Numbered from the stretch's first letter, positions 51,701 through 61,250 are shown. The stretch is 64,000 bases of DNA from Enterobacter sp. Ag1 (GCA_000277545.1 AKXM01000034.1:186001-250000), one strand, 5' to 3'. Numbers and translations: made by a program. Notes: generated by a model from the sequence alone, not told the origin.

Positions 51701-53125
51701 ATGAAAAAAATCATTGCCGTTACCGGCTGCCCTACGGGTATTGCCCACACGTTTATGGCTGAAGAAGCCTTGAAGACCGCAGCAAAAAAATTAAATGTCG
51801 AAATAAAAATAGAAACTAATGGCGCATCCGGCGTTGAAAATGAAATAACGCCGGAAGACTTAAAAAATATTTACGGCATCATCATTGCCGCAGATAAAGA
51901 TGTCAACGCCGAACGCTTTAATGGCTTACCCGTGATTGAAGTGCCGGTTAAAGAAGCGATTCACCACCCGGCAGATCTTATTAATAAAGTCATCAGCGGG
52001 CAACTCTCCCGCCGCCAGGGAATATCTTCTGCTTCGGTAACAGCGGAAAAACATGAACAAGAATCGTTCGGCAGGCAGATTTATAAACACCTGATGAGCG
52101 GCGTCTCCAACATGCTGCCTTTCGTGGTGGCAGGCGGTATTCTGATTGCCATCTCCTTCCTGTGGGGCATTTACTCCGCCGATCCCAATTCACCTCAGTA
52201 CAGCGCCATTGCCGCAACCTTAATGCAGGTCGGCCAGCAGGCATTTTCCATTATGGTGCCCGTTTTTACGGCCTATATTGCCTGGTCGATTTCCGGCCGC
52301 GCCGGGATGGTTGCCGGGTTCGTTGGCGGCCTGCTGGCTAACGCCACGGGGGCGGGCTTTCTCGGCGGGATCATTGCCGGGTTCGCCGCAGGTTACTTCA
52401 TGCTGCTTGTCCGACGCCTGCTCGACGGGCTGCCGCGTCAGTATGAAGGCTTAAAATCGATCTTCATTATGCCGCTGATTGGCGTGCTGGTGATTGGCGT
52501 ACTGATGGTGCTGCTCGGCAAGCCCGTCGCGGCCATCAACAACGGCATGATGGACTGGCTGAGTTCGCTACAACAAGCCAACCCGATCTTGCTGGGTATT
52601 GTTGTCGGGGCGATGTGTTCCTTCGATTTTGGCGGCCCGGTCAACAAAGCAGCGTACGTCACGGGAACATTGCTGCTCGGCCAGGGGAACTTCTTCTTTA
52701 TGGCCGGCGTATCCGCCGCCTGTATTACGCCTCCGCTGGTCATCGCTCTGGCAACCACTTTCTTCCCCAAAGGTTTTAGCGAAGAGGAGCGCGCGGCCGG
52801 GATGGTGAACTATATTCTCGGCTGCACGCATATCACCGAAGGTGCTATCCCCTTTGCAGCGAAAGATCCGCTGCGCGTGATCCCGATGATGATGATCGCC
52901 TCTTCCATCTCGGCCGTACTCAGCTACAGCATGCATATAGAAGTCCCGGCACCGCACGGCGGGTTCCTGATCCTGCCGCTGGTCAGCAAACCATTAATCT
53001 GGGTGCTCTGCATCCTGGCCGGCTCCGCCTGCGGTGCGGTGATGCTAGGTACGTGGCGACTCTGGAATAACCGCAAACAGCCTACAGCCGGGCTGCAGAC
53101 AGGAGGTCAGAATGCAACTTTGTGA
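51701..53125 (+). CDS. Fructose-type PTS EIIBC
   Basis: A 474-residue membrane permease. EIIB domain at 1-100 with phosphocysteine Cys10 in VTGCPTGIAHTFMA; EIIC from about 120 with some nine membrane segments and the family motif HITEGAIPFA at about 383-392. It imports and phosphorylates a ketohexose at C1. The frame opens earlier inside the kinase gene, but the ATG at 51701 after AAAGG gives the normal EIIB start. Operon position suggests the TagT type of Klebsiella. Confidence 0.92.
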   Translation: MKKIIAVTGCPTGIAHTFMAEEALKTAAKKLNVEIKIETNGASGVENEITPEDLKNIYGIIIAADKDVNAERFNGLPVIEVPVKEAIHHPADLINKVISGQLSRRQGISSASVTAEKHEQESFGRQIYKHLMSGVSNMLPFVVAGGILIAISFLWGIYSADPNSPQYSAIAATLMQVGQQAFSIMVPVFTAYIAWSISGRAGMVAGFVGGLLANATGAGFLGGIIAGFAAGYFMLLVRRLLDGLPRQYEGLKSIFIMPLIGVLVIGVLMVLLGKPVAAINNGMMDWLSSLQQANPILLGIVVGAMCSFDFGGPVNKAAYVTGTLLLGQGNFFFMAGVSAACITPPLVIALATTFFPKGFSEEERAAGMVNYILGCTHITEGAIPFAAKDPLRVIPMMMIASSISAVLSYSMHIEVPAPHGGFLILPLVSKPLIWVLCILAGSACGAVMLGTWRLWNNRKQPTAGLQTGGQNATL

Positions 53126-53900
53126 ACAGGATATTTTCATCAGCCATGAGCAGGTCGATAAAGTCACTGCGCTCGAGCAAGTCAGCGACAGGCTGGTATC
53201 AGCGGGCAATACCACGGCGGAATATCTTCAAGGCATGTTGGCCAGAGAAGCGCAGATTTCCACTTACCTGGGCCACGGCATTGCCATTCCCCACGGCACA
53301 CCGGATACCCGTCATGCGGTGCTGAGCACTGGCGTAAAAGTGATTGTATTCCCGCAGGGCGTGGACTGGGGAGAAGATAATGTGGCGTATATGGTGGCCG
53401 GGATTGCTGCAAGGTCGAACGAACATCTCGATATTTTGCGTCAGCTCACCCGGGCGTTGAGCGATGAAGGCGTGCCGCAAGCGCTGGCGAAGGCCACAAC
53501 GCCGGCTGAGGTTTTAGCGATTCTGACCGGTAATAACGCCGAAAGTGAGCCACAAACATCCCACACGGAAGGAGAACAGGCCACGTTTGTGATCCGTAAT
53601 CCTCACGGGCTACATGCCAGACCGAGCGCCGTGCTGGTGAAACTGATTAAGCAGTTTCAAAGCCGTGTCACCGTTGAGAATATGGACAGCCAGGCCGGGC
53701 CCGTTGACGGCAAAAATCTGATGAAGATGGTTTCGTTGGGGGTAAAAACGGGCCACCGTATACGGTTCACGGCGAATGGCACCGATGCCCGCACGGCGCT
53801 TGCAGCCATTGGGCAAAGTATTGATCAGGGGCTGGGAGAGATGCCTGTCGCCTCGCCAGAACAACCGAAGCGCGGCTGGTTATCCCGCTTGTTTGGTTAA
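53112..53900 (+). CDS. PTS EIIA-HPr fusion protein
   Basis: A 262-residue cytoplasmic phosphocarrier. EIIA (fructose/mannitol type) at about 1-142 with His61 in GIAIPHGT; HPr-like domain at about 157-245 with His168 in NPHGLHARPSA. It is a shorter relative of FruB without the middle M domain. It overlaps the EIIBC gene by 14 bp, showing translational coupling. It passes phosphate to the EIIBC, from EI via its own HPr. Matches TagH in the Klebsiella tagatose system by layout. Confidence 0.92.
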   Translation: MQLCEQDIFISHEQVDKVTALEQVSDRLVSAGNTTAEYLQGMLAREAQISTYLGHGIAIPHGTPDTRHAVLSTGVKVIVFPQGVDWGEDNVAYMVAGIAARSNEHLDILRQLTRALSDEGVPQALAKATTPAEVLAILTGNNAESEPQTSHTEGEQATFVIRNPHGLHARPSAVLVKLIKQFQSRVTVENMDSQAGPVDGKNLMKMVSLGVKTGHRIRFTANGTDARTALAAIGQSIDQGLGEMPVASPEQPKRGWLSRLFG

Positions 53901-53909
53901 CTTCATTTG

Positions 53910-53932
53910 CCGGATGTCATTGTGGCATCCGG
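53910..53932 (+). terminator. REP-like hairpin after PTS operon
   Basis: CCGGATG (53910-53916) / CATCCGG (53926-53932). It sits between the convergent PTS operon and ynfC. The sequence is REP-like; no strong T-run. Confidence 0.5.
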
Positions 53933-53952
53933 TATTTGTAACACCGATACGA

Positions 53953-54663
53953 TCAATAATACTCCACCGTATTTTTAATGGTGTAACGGTCCACCTTTGG
54001 CGGCGTGACGGAATCATCCGTCATTTCCAGATCGCAGGACAGCGAGTTGAAATGGCGGTCATAGTCACAGCTTTGCTTTGCGACCCCGATGATTTTGCCG
54101 TTCAGGCTGGTTGTCGCGCTGTAATCCAGCTTTTTCTTTTTATCGACACCCGCTTTCGCCACGATGGCAAGTTCGCTGTCTTTCGATTTGGTGATTTTCT
54201 CCAGCGGATAGCCTTCGCTGTCGTACTTATAGGTCACCAGCACATCTTTGCCTTTGGCGGCGGTCACAAAGTCGTTGTCGTCGGTGTCGTAGCTGATGCC
54301 CGCGGCAGGCAGTTCAGCAAGCTGGCATTTCCCCTGCAGCCGAACGCGTTTTTCAAGGCTGACCGCATCAACATAGTAGTTTGCATCGAGCGTCAGCGAT
54401 GCCCCGCTGTTGTTCTCCAGATCGTGAAATTCCAGCGTGTCGAAGCAGCCTTCTTCCGACAGCGTACCGCTGACCCTTTTCAAAACCTGACCTTTGTCGT
54501 TCATCAGCGTCTGGCTAAAATCCTTTACCGGGCCGCGCATCGGATCGAAATCAAATTCGTTAGAAAAACTGGCCATTTCCGGCGTGTACGCCTGCGGCGA
54601 CGTCGAGTTATCGCAGCCTACAAGGCTCAAAACCAGCGCACCGAGGGTAATGATTTTCTTCAC
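53953..54663 (-). CDS. ynfC: UPF0257 lipoprotein YnfC
   Basis: A 236-residue lipoprotein, exactly the E. coli YnfC length, from the GTG at 54663 after GGAGAG. Lipobox LVGC gives Cys16. FTPEMASFSNEFDFDP-like (YTPEMASFSNEFDFDP), SGTLSEEGCFD, LDANYY and the end YTIKNTVEYY are diagnostic. Function unknown; envelope-located. In E. coli it is divergent from ynfD as here, which marks return to the ynf synteny block. Confidence 0.95.
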   Translation of the reverse strand: MKKIITLGALVLSLVGCDNSTSPQAYTPEMASFSNEFDFDPMRGPVKDFSQTLMNDKGQVLKRVSGTLSEEGCFDTLEFHDLENNSGASLTLDANYYVDAVSLEKRVRLQGKCQLAELPAAGISYDTDDNDFVTAAKGKDVLVTYKYDSEGYPLEKITKSKDSELAIVAKAGVDKKKKLDYSATTSLNGKIIGVAKQSCDYDRHFNSLSCDLEMTDDSVTPPKVDRYTIKNTVEYY

Positions 54664-54766
54664 GTTTTGCCGCTCTCCTGTTTTTATGTCATAACATGAT
54701 ATAAGCAAATACAACACTTTACACTAAAAGCGCTATTCTTAACGTTCAACTCAACATAAGGAAGAG

Positions 54767-55042
54767 ATGATGAAACGTACCGTTTGGTTAAGCACGATAC
54801 TGCTGATCGCTGCCGCACCGGCGTTGGCCGCACAGGGCAGTTGCGAAAAAGTGAAAGCGGATATTCAGCAGAAAATTGTCAATAACGGCGTGCCTGAGTC
54901 AGGCTTCTCGCTCACTATCGTACCTAACGATCAGGCAGACAAAGCCGGCGGCCAGGTCGTCGGCCACTGTGCGAACGACACGCAAAAAATCGTTTATACC
55001 CGTATCGCGGGCGGTGCTGCGCCGGAAAATGAACCGCAATAA
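54767..55042 (+). CDS. ynfD: DUF1161 exported protein YnfD
   Basis: A 91-residue protein (90 if the second ATG at 54770 is used) with a signal peptide ending near ALA-A and a DUF1161 core: GSCEKVKADIQQKI, NNGVPESGF and GHCANDTQKIVYTR with a Cys pair. It is presumed periplasmic; function unknown. AAGGAAGAG lies just upstream. Ends in a strong terminator. Confidence 0.94.
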   Translation: MMKRTVWLSTILLIAAAPALAAQGSCEKVKADIQQKIVNNGVPESGFSLTIVPNDQADKAGGQVVGHCANDTQKIVYTRIAGGAAPENEPQ

Positions 55043-55048
55043 TCCCCT

Positions 55049-55076
55049 GCAGGGTGCCGGGCACCCTGCTTTCCTT
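55049..55076 (+). terminator. Terminator after ynfD
   Basis: GCAGGGTGC (55049-55057) / GCACCCTGC (55061-55069) with a CGG loop and then TTTCCTT. Confidence 0.75.
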
Positions 55077-55104
55077 CATCTATTTCCCCTCATCCACCGC
55101 AACT

Positions 55105-55118
55105 TTGACTGGCGTTAA
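55105..55118 (+). promoter_or_regulatory. Possible FNR site before ynfE
   Basis: TTGAC-TGGC-GTTAA matches seven of ten positions of the FNR site TTGAT-N4-ATCAA, 131 bp before the ynfE ATG. The E. coli ynf operon is FNR-activated, which makes it plausible, but the match is modest. Confidence 0.35.
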
Positions 55119-55248
55119 TAACGTCTACTCCTAATTAAGTAACACTCTTCCCCCGAGCGCCCCCTGACGGGCAGCCTCAGCAATCACCGAACCACAAAAA
55201 ATACAAATAATAACGTCTTCCACACGACAAAAAGTCATGGAGAGAGCG

Positions 55249-57690
55249 ATGTCGAACCTCAATCATCCAGGCGGGATTAGCCGCCGCAGCCTGGTAAAAT
55301 CATCAGCCATTGGCGGCCTGGCCCTCGCCGCAGGCGGCATTTCGCTGCCTTTTGGTATGCGCAGCGCCGCGGCCGCGGTTGCCGACGCCCTGTCGCCGGA
55401 AAATAAAGACAAAGTTGTCTGGGGAGCCTGCTCGGTTAACTGCGGCAGCCGCTGCGCCCTGCGGCTGCACGTTCGCGACGAAGAGGTTTACTGGGTTGAA
55501 ACTGACAATACCGGGCTGGACACCTATGGCGACCACCAGGTTCGCGCCTGCCTGCGCGGGCGCTCCATCCGCCGCAGGATCAACCACCCGGAACGCCTGA
55601 ATTATCCGATGAAGCGCGTGGGCAAACGGGGCGAAGGTAAATTTGAACGCATCAGCTGGGACGAAGCGCTGGAGATTGTCAGCCACAGCCTGAAGCAGAC
55701 CGTTGAAAAATATGGCAACGAAGCGGTCTACATTAATTACTCATCCGGCGTGGTTGGCGGGAATATCACCCGCTCTTCCCCTTACGCCTCGCTGGTCGCC
55801 AGGCTGATGAACTGCTACGGCGGTTTTCTGAGCCACTACGGCACCTACAGCACCGCCCAAATTGCCTGCGCCATGCCGTACACCTACGGCAGCAATGACG
55901 GCAACAGCACTTCGGATATCGAAAACAGTAAACTGGTCGTCCTGTTCGGCAATAATCCAGCAGAAACGCGGATGAGCGGCGGCGGTATCACTTATTACCT
56001 TGAACAGGCTCGCGAACGTTCCAACGCCCGCATGATCGTTATCGACCCGCGCTACACCGACACTGCGGCAGGCCGGGAAGATGAATGGATCCCTATTCGC
56101 CCCGGAACGGATGCCGCGCTGGTGGCCGGGCTTGCCCACGTCATGATTAGCGAAAATCTGGTCGACCAGACTTTCCTGGATAAATACTGCGTCGGCTATG
56201 ACGAGACAACCCTGCCCGCCGATGCCCCGCGCAACGGTCACTACAAAGCCTATATTTTAGGTGAAGGCGATGACGGGACAGAGAAAACGCCGCACTGGGC
56301 CTCCCGGATAACCGGTATTCCGGTGGACAGAATCATCAAGCTGGCGCGAGAGATTGCGGGTGCAAAACCCGCTTATATTGCCCAAGGCTGGGGGCCGCAG
56401 CGCCAGGCCAACGGCGAGTTGACCTCACGGGCCATCGCCATGCTGCCGATCCTCACCGGCAACGTGGGGATTAACGGCGGCAACAGCGGCGCGCGTGAAT
56501 CCACCTATACCATCACCATTGAACGTATGCCGGTGCTGGAAAACCCGGTCAAAACGCAGATTTCCTGCTTCAGCTGGACGGATGCCATCACTCGCGGCCC
56601 CGAAATGACGGCCAAACGAGACGGCGTGCGCGGGAAAGAGAAGTTGGACGTGCCGATCAAGTTCATCTGGAACTATGCCGGCAACACGATTATTAACCAG
56701 CATTCCGATATCAATAAAACCCACGCCATTTTGCAGGACGATAAGCAGTGCGAAATGATTGTGGTGATCGAGAACTTTATGACTTCGTCGGCGAAATACG
56801 CCGATATCCTGCTGCCGGACCTGATGACCGTCGAGCAGGAGGACATTATTCCTAACGATTACGCCGGTAATATGGGCTACCTGATTTTCATCCAGCCCGC
56901 CACCGCGCCTAAGTTTGAGCGCAAGTCTATCTACTGGATGATGAGCGAAGTGGCTAAACGCTTGGGCGACGAGGTGCATCAGGCCTTCACGGAAGGACGA
57001 ACCCAGCGCGAGTGGCTGCAATATCTGTACGCGAAAATGCTGGCGAAAGACCCGGCGCTGCCTGCTTATGAAGATCTGCGGGCGATGGGTATTTACAAGC
57101 GTAAAGATCCGGCTGGCCATTTTGTGGCTTACAAAAAATTCCGCGAAGATCCTCAGGCCAACCCACTCAAAACGCCGTCCGGGAAAATTGAAATCTACTC
57201 CAGCAAGCTTGCCGGAATTGCCGCCAGCTGGGAGCTGGAAAAAGATGAAACCATCAGTCCGCTGCCGGTGTATGCCTCGACGTTTGAAGGCTGGGACTCT
57301 CCGCAGCGCAGCGAGTTTCCCCTCCAGCTGTTTGGTTTCCACTACAAATCCAGGACCCACTCAACCTACGGCAACATTGACGTCCTGCAGGCCGCCGCGC
57401 GTCAGGAAGTCTGGATTAATCCACTCGACGCAAAACGTCGCGGCATCGCCAACGGCGACAAAGTCAGCGTGTTTAACGGGCGCGGTGAAGTGCATATTGA
57501 GGCGAAGGTCACCCCGCGCATCATGCCTGGCGTTGCCGCTATGGGCCAGGGCGCCTGGCATGACGCCGACATGAACGGCGACCGCATTGACCACGGCGCC
57601 TGCATTAATACGCTAACCACGCACCGCCCTTCACCGCTGGCAAAAGGCAACCCCCAGCATACCAATCTGGTTGAAATTAAGAAGATTTAA
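55249..57690 (+). CDS. ynfE: DmsA-like molybdoenzyme YnfE (selenate reductase type)
   Basis: An 813-residue catalytic subunit close to E. coli YnfE (808). It begins with a twin-arginine signal (SRRSLVKSSAIGG) and a hydrophobic stretch, then a CSVNCGSRC cluster motif and the Mo-binding domains (TYGSNDGNST, NNPAETRMSGGG). YnfE is a periplasm-facing reductase for selenate and related oxides. The ATG at 55249 follows GGAGAGAG; an ATG 12 bases earlier is less likely. In E. coli ynfF, ynfG and ynfH follow; here dmsD follows directly, so the iron-sulphur and membrane subunits are missing from this locus. Confidence 0.95.
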   Translation: MSNLNHPGGISRRSLVKSSAIGGLALAAGGISLPFGMRSAAAAVADALSPENKDKVVWGACSVNCGSRCALRLHVRDEEVYWVETDNTGLDTYGDHQVRACLRGRSIRRRINHPERLNYPMKRVGKRGEGKFERISWDEALEIVSHSLKQTVEKYGNEAVYINYSSGVVGGNITRSSPYASLVARLMNCYGGFLSHYGTYSTAQIACAMPYTYGSNDGNSTSDIENSKLVVLFGNNPAETRMSGGGITYYLEQARERSNARMIVIDPRYTDTAAGREDEWIPIRPGTDAALVAGLAHVMISENLVDQTFLDKYCVGYDETTLPADAPRNGHYKAYILGEGDDGTEKTPHWASRITGIPVDRIIKLAREIAGAKPAYIAQGWGPQRQANGELTSRAIAMLPILTGNVGINGGNSGARESTYTITIERMPVLENPVKTQISCFSWTDAITRGPEMTAKRDGVRGKEKLDVPIKFIWNYAGNTIINQHSDINKTHAILQDDKQCEMIVVIENFMTSSAKYADILLPDLMTVEQEDIIPNDYAGNMGYLIFIQPATAPKFERKSIYWMMSEVAKRLGDEVHQAFTEGRTQREWLQYLYAKMLAKDPALPAYEDLRAMGIYKRKDPAGHFVAYKKFREDPQANPLKTPSGKIEIYSSKLAGIAASWELEKDETISPLPVYASTFEGWDSPQRSEFPLQLFGFHYKSRTHSTYGNIDVLQAAARQEVWINPLDAKRRGIANGDKVSVFNGRGEVHIEAKVTPRIMPGVAAMGQGAWHDADMNGDRIDHGACINTLTTHRPSPLAKGNPQHTNLVEIKKI

Positions 57691-57725
57691 GCGTGATGGC
57701 AAAGGCTTATCGCTTTGCCTGTATT

Positions 57726-57760
57726 CACCCGGCTCCAGCGACGTGTAGCGGAGCCGGGTG
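57726..57760 (+). repeat. Hairpin between ynfE and dmsD
   Basis: CACCCGGCTCC (57726-57736) / GGAGCCGGGTG (57750-57760), 11-bp stem with a 13-base loop, where ynfFGH lie in E. coli. REP-like; may protect the ynfE mRNA. Confidence 0.6.
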
Positions 57761-57780
57761 CCCGACGAAAAGGAATGAAA

Positions 57781-58407
57781 ATGCTCTCTGAACAACAACG
57801 CCTGTCGGCGATAGCCCTTAGCGGCCGGGTGCTCGGAGCCCTGTTTTATCATGCCCCCAACCACCCGGACAGCGCCGCGCTGATGGCGATGCTTGCCGTA
57901 CCGGACTGGGTGAGCGAATGGCCGTTCCAGACCCCAACGCTGGCGGCAGTTGCGCCTCTCATGGCTGCAGGCCTGGCGGATCAGGCCACGCCGATAAACG
58001 AAGAGTTCCAGCGCCTGTTCATCGGCCCTTATGCGCTGCCGGCCCCGCCGTGGGGCTCGGTCTATCTCGACAAAGAAAATGTGCTGTTTGGCGACTCGCT
58101 GCTTGAGCTTCGCCAGTGGATGCGGACCCAAGGCTTTGCCCCACAGACGGAACAAAACGAGCCTGAAGATCATTTTGGCTTAATGCTGATGCTGGCGGCC
58201 TGGCTGGCCGACCAGGGGCAGCGGCAGCCGTTGGATGAGCTGCTGGCCTGGCATCTGCTGCCCTGGGCCGAACGTTATCTGAGCCTGTTTACCGAAAACA
58301 CAGCGAATGATTTCTATCGTGGCCTGGGCGAGCTGGCAAAACTGACCCTCTCAGGCTGGCAAAACGGCATGTTGATGCCCGTCGCCAGCAAAGAACTGCA
58401 TTTCTAA
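57781..58407 (+). CDS. dmsD: Tat proofreading chaperone DmsD
   Basis: A 208-residue TorD-family chaperone, similar to E. coli DmsD (204): GRVLGALFYHAP, QRLFIGPYALPAPPWGSVYLDKENVLFGDSLLELRQWM-type core, and QNEPEDHFG. DmsD binds the twin-arginine signal of DmsA and YnfE to delay export until the cofactor is in place. AGGA seven bases before the ATG at 57781. It follows ynfE by 90 bp, which fits its task. Confidence 0.95.
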   Translation: MLSEQQRLSAIALSGRVLGALFYHAPNHPDSAALMAMLAVPDWVSEWPFQTPTLAAVAPLMAAGLADQATPINEEFQRLFIGPYALPAPPWGSVYLDKENVLFGDSLLELRQWMRTQGFAPQTEQNEPEDHFGLMLMLAAWLADQGQRQPLDELLAWHLLPWAERYLSLFTENTANDFYRGLGELAKLTLSGWQNGMLMPVASKELHF

Positions 58408-58418
58408 GAATCCTGGGC

Positions 58419-58452
58419 TTTCAGGAAGCCGGACGCATCCGGTTTCCTGAAA
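58419..58452 (+). terminator. Hairpin after dmsD
   Basis: TTTCAGGAAGCCGGA (58419-58433) pairs with the stretch 58438-58452 through 15 positions including one G-T pair, CGCA loop. Strong stem without a T-run. Confidence 0.6.
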
Positions 58453-58719
58453 AAACGAGGATTTCTGCACCCCATGAATGTGACAACGTCACCTTGCATT
58501 AACATTTTTAAGACAAATCTTTACTTTTCATCCACAGGCCACATGCCATAAGGCCTGAGCATCAGTTTATCGACTGAATCATTAGCCTCTTAATTGTCCC
58601 TTAAACTGGAATCCTTCCCGCTACGTTGCTATAGCTCCAGACACCCTGCCGACACATGGCATAACAACAGGCCGCCTCCCCGGCGGCGATAACGCGTGCA
58701 CACAGGGAGACACACTGCA

Positions 58720-59436
58720 ATGCAAAACGCATCCTTCGCAACACGGTTCTTACTTGGGCTAGTGGCGCTGATTTTAGTGCTTGCTCTGGTGGTTTGGGGC
58801 ATCGGCCTCGACACACTGAAAGCCCGGCAGGTCGATTTACTCTATCTCGGGCAGCAGCACCTGATTCTGGTGTTCAGCTCAATGGCGCTCGCCCTGCTGG
58901 TCGGTATCCCCAGCGGAATATTGCTCAGCCGCCCTGCGGCTCGCCGCTGGGCCGAGTACGTCATGCAGATTTTTAATATCGGCAACACGCTGCCGCCGCT
59001 GGCGGTGTTAGCTCTGGCGATGGTGATTATCGGCATTGGCGACAAACCGGCGATCGTCGCCCTGTTTCTTGCCTCACTGCTTCCGATTGTCCGTAATACC
59101 TATGCCGGGCTTTGCAGCGTTCCTCCGTCACTGATAGAAGCCGCCAATGGGATTGGCATGACCAAATTCCAGCGGCTGCGTCAGGTGGAGATCCCCAACG
59201 CCTGGCCGGTGATCCTGTCCGGCGTGCGGATTGCCACCGCCATCAACGTCGGCACCGCCCCGCTGGCCTTTCTTATCGGCGCGAGCAGCTACGGAGAGCT
59301 TATTTTCCCGGGGATTTACCTGAACGATTTCCCAACGCTGATACTCGGCGCCGTGGCGACGGCACTGTTTGCGCTCATCCTCGACTTAGCGCTTGCAAGC
59401 CTGGGGCGGGTGCTCAGCCCCCACACCGCCCAATAA
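58720..59436 (+). CDS. osmY: OsmU osmoprotectant ABC permease OsmY
   Basis: A 238-residue inner-membrane permease (about six helices) of the glycine-betaine ABC type with the EAA-like loop EAANGIGMTKFQRLRQVEIP. It is the first gene of an osmYXWV set that lies between dmsD and clcB, the same place as STM1494-STM1491 of Salmonella. GGGAGA precedes the ATG at 58720. With OsmW it forms the channel for betaine or choline-sulphate import during salt stress. Not to be confused with the periplasmic E. coli OsmY. Confidence 0.9.
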   Translation: MQNASFATRFLLGLVALILVLALVVWGIGLDTLKARQVDLLYLGQQHLILVFSSMALALLVGIPSGILLSRPAARRWAEYVMQIFNIGNTLPPLAVLALAMVIIGIGDKPAIVALFLASLLPIVRNTYAGLCSVPPSLIEAANGIGMTKFQRLRQVEIPNAWPVILSGVRIATAINVGTAPLAFLIGASSYGELIFPGIYLNDFPTLILGAVATALFALILDLALASLGRVLSPHTAQ

Positions 59437-59454
59437 CAACAATAAGGAGCGTGT

Positions 59455-60360
59455 ATGAAACTGCTTTCACGGATGCTAACTACGGCGTTTGCCGCAGCCT
59501 CCCTTATCGCCACCCAGGCTCAGGCAGCACCGCTGATTCTGGCGACCAAAAGCTTTACCGAGCAGCATATTCTGTCGGCCATGACCACGCAGTATCTGGC
59601 TAAAAAGGGCTTTCAGGTGACGCCGCAGACCAACATTGCCACCGTAATTTCCCGCAATGCGATGATCAACAAGCAGATTGATATGACCTGGGAGTACACC
59701 GGCACCTCGCTGATTATCTTTAACCACATTAATCAGCGAATGACGCCGGAAGAGTCGTACAACACGGTCAAAAAACTGGACGCAAAGCTGGGCCTCGTCT
59801 GGCTTAAACCCGCGGAGATGAACAACACTTACGCCTTTGCCATGAAGCGCGAACGGGCAGAAAAAGAAGGCATTACCACGATGTCGCAGCTGGTGGAGCG
59901 CATCGAACATGTGCGCCAGACCGACCCAAAACATAACTGGATGCTGGGCCTGGATCTGGAGTTTGCCGGGCGCAGCGACGGCCTGAAGCCGCTGCAGCAG
60001 GTGTACAACATGCCGCTGGACCGCCCGCAAATTCGCCAGATGGACCCCGGCCTTGTCTATAACGCCATCCGCGACGGGTTTGTTGATGCCGGTCTGATCT
60101 ACACCACCGACGGGCGTATGAAGGGCTTTGACCTGAAAGCGCTGGTGGACGATAAGGGCTTCTTCCCAAGTTACGCTGTCACGCCCGTGGTGCGTAAAGA
60201 CGTGCTGGACTCGCACCCGGGCCTTGAGGCGGCGCTGAACACCCTATCGTCCGAGCTGAACAATGAGGTGATAACAACCCTGAACGCTAAAGTTGATATC
60301 GACCATGAAACCCCGCAGCAGGTGGCCCGTGAATTCCTGCAGCAGAAAGGCTTGCTCTGA
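59455..60360 (+). CDS. osmX: OsmU substrate-binding protein OsmX
   Basis: A 301-residue periplasmic protein with a signal peptide (1-24, AQA-A) and an OpuAC-type binding domain ([19 protein letters not shown] at the start of the mature part, [21 protein letters not shown]). No lipobox, so it is soluble. It delivers glycine betaine-type ligands to OsmW/OsmY. It starts 18 bp after osmY. Confidence 0.93.
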   Translation: MKLLSRMLTTAFAAASLIATQAQAAPLILATKSFTEQHILSAMTTQYLAKKGFQVTPQTNIATVISRNAMINKQIDMTWEYTGTSLIIFNHINQRMTPEESYNTVKKLDAKLGLVWLKPAEMNNTYAFAMKRERAEKEGITTMSQLVERIEHVRQTDPKHNWMLGLDLEFAGRSDGLKPLQQVYNMPLDRPQIRQMDPGLVYNAIRDGFVDAGLIYTTDGRMKGFDLKALVDDKGFFPSYAVTPVVRKDVLDSHPGLEAALNTLSSELNNEVITTLNAKVDIDHETPQQVAREFLQQKGLL

Positions 60361-60369
60361 GGAGGTATC

Positions 60370-61008
60370 GTGGAAACGTTACATTATATGATTGATAACG
60401 CAGGGTATATTGGCTCTCTCACCCTGCATCACCTGTGGCTGGTGCTGATCGCCGTCGGCCTGGCAATCCTGATTGGCGTGCCGCTGGGCATTCTTATCGT
60501 GCGCCATAAATGGCTTGCCACGCCAATACTCGGTTTTGCCACTATTTTGCTCACCATTCCGTCCGTGGCGCTGTTCGGCCTGATGATTCCCCTGTTTTCG
60601 CTGATCGGTCAGGGTATTGGCGTAGTCCCTGCGGTGACGGCGGTGTTCCTGTATTCGCTGCTGCCGATTGTCCGCAATACCCACACCGCGCTGGACAGCC
60701 TGCCGCCGGGGTTACGTGAGGCCGGGCGAGGCATCGGGATGACGTTTTGGCAGCGCCTGCGCTGGGTGGAAATTCCAATGGCGCTGCCGGTGATTTTTGG
60801 CGGAATTCGAACCGCGGTGGTGATGAACATTGGCGTCATGGCCATTGCCGCCGTCATTGGCGCGGGCGGTCTGGGCTTGCTGCTGCTTAATGGCATCGGC
60901 GGGAGTGATATCCGCATGCTCATTGCCGGGGCGGTGATGATCTGCCTGTTAGCCATCGTGCTCGACTGGCTGCTGCATCGTCTGCAGCTGCATTTCACTA
61001 AATGGTAA
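60370..61008 (+). CDS. osmW: OsmU osmoprotectant ABC permease OsmW
   Basis: A 212-residue permease starting at GTG after GAGGAGG, 9 bp downstream of osmX. It has about six membrane helices and the loop EAGRGIGMTFWQRLRWVEIP, which contacts the ATPase OsmV. Shares the SLLPIVRNT stretch with OsmY, as expected for paired permeases. Confidence 0.93.
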   Translation: METLHYMIDNAGYIGSLTLHHLWLVLIAVGLAILIGVPLGILIVRHKWLATPILGFATILLTIPSVALFGLMIPLFSLIGQGIGVVPAVTAVFLYSLLPIVRNTHTALDSLPPGLREAGRGIGMTFWQRLRWVEIPMALPVIFGGIRTAVVMNIGVMAIAAVIGAGGLGLLLLNGIGGSDIRMLIAGAVMICLLAIVLDWLLHRLQLHFTKW

Positions 61009-61019
61009 AAGAGGCCGCT

Positions 61020-61217
61020 ATGCGTTTTATCCCACTCTGCATACTTTCAACGCTGGCGCTGCTGACCGCCTGCTCTTCCCGCCCAGCGCCAGAACCGCCT
61101 CAGGACACCCCAGAGTGCATGAACTATCGCCATATGATGACCGCACCTATGCTGCCGGACGCGGTACAGCGTCTGAAACAAAAGTGTGAAGACTCCCGCC
61201 GCAAGCTCATGAATTAA
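61020..61217 (+). CDS. Small lipoprotein in the osmU operon
   Basis: A 65-residue lipoprotein from the ATG at 61020 (GAGG upstream), 11 bp after osmW and 33 bp before osmV. The signal peptide MRFIPLCILSTLALLTAC holds a lipobox with Cys18. The mature part is short and Pro/Lys-rich with two more Cys (CMNYRHMM, KCEDS). I know no function. Its tight position suggests cotranscription and possibly a link to the transporter. Confidence 0.78.
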   Translation: MRFIPLCILSTLALLTACSSRPAPEPPQDTPECMNYRHMMTAPMLPDAVQRLKQKCEDSRRKLMN

Positions 61218-61250
61218 GGTGCTGAGACCAGCGCCAAAGAGGACCCGATA

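Noticed and set aside
56425-57360. 311-codon minus-strand open frame within ynfE
   Set aside because: Shadow of ynfE; composition is that of the reverse strand of a GC-rich gene.
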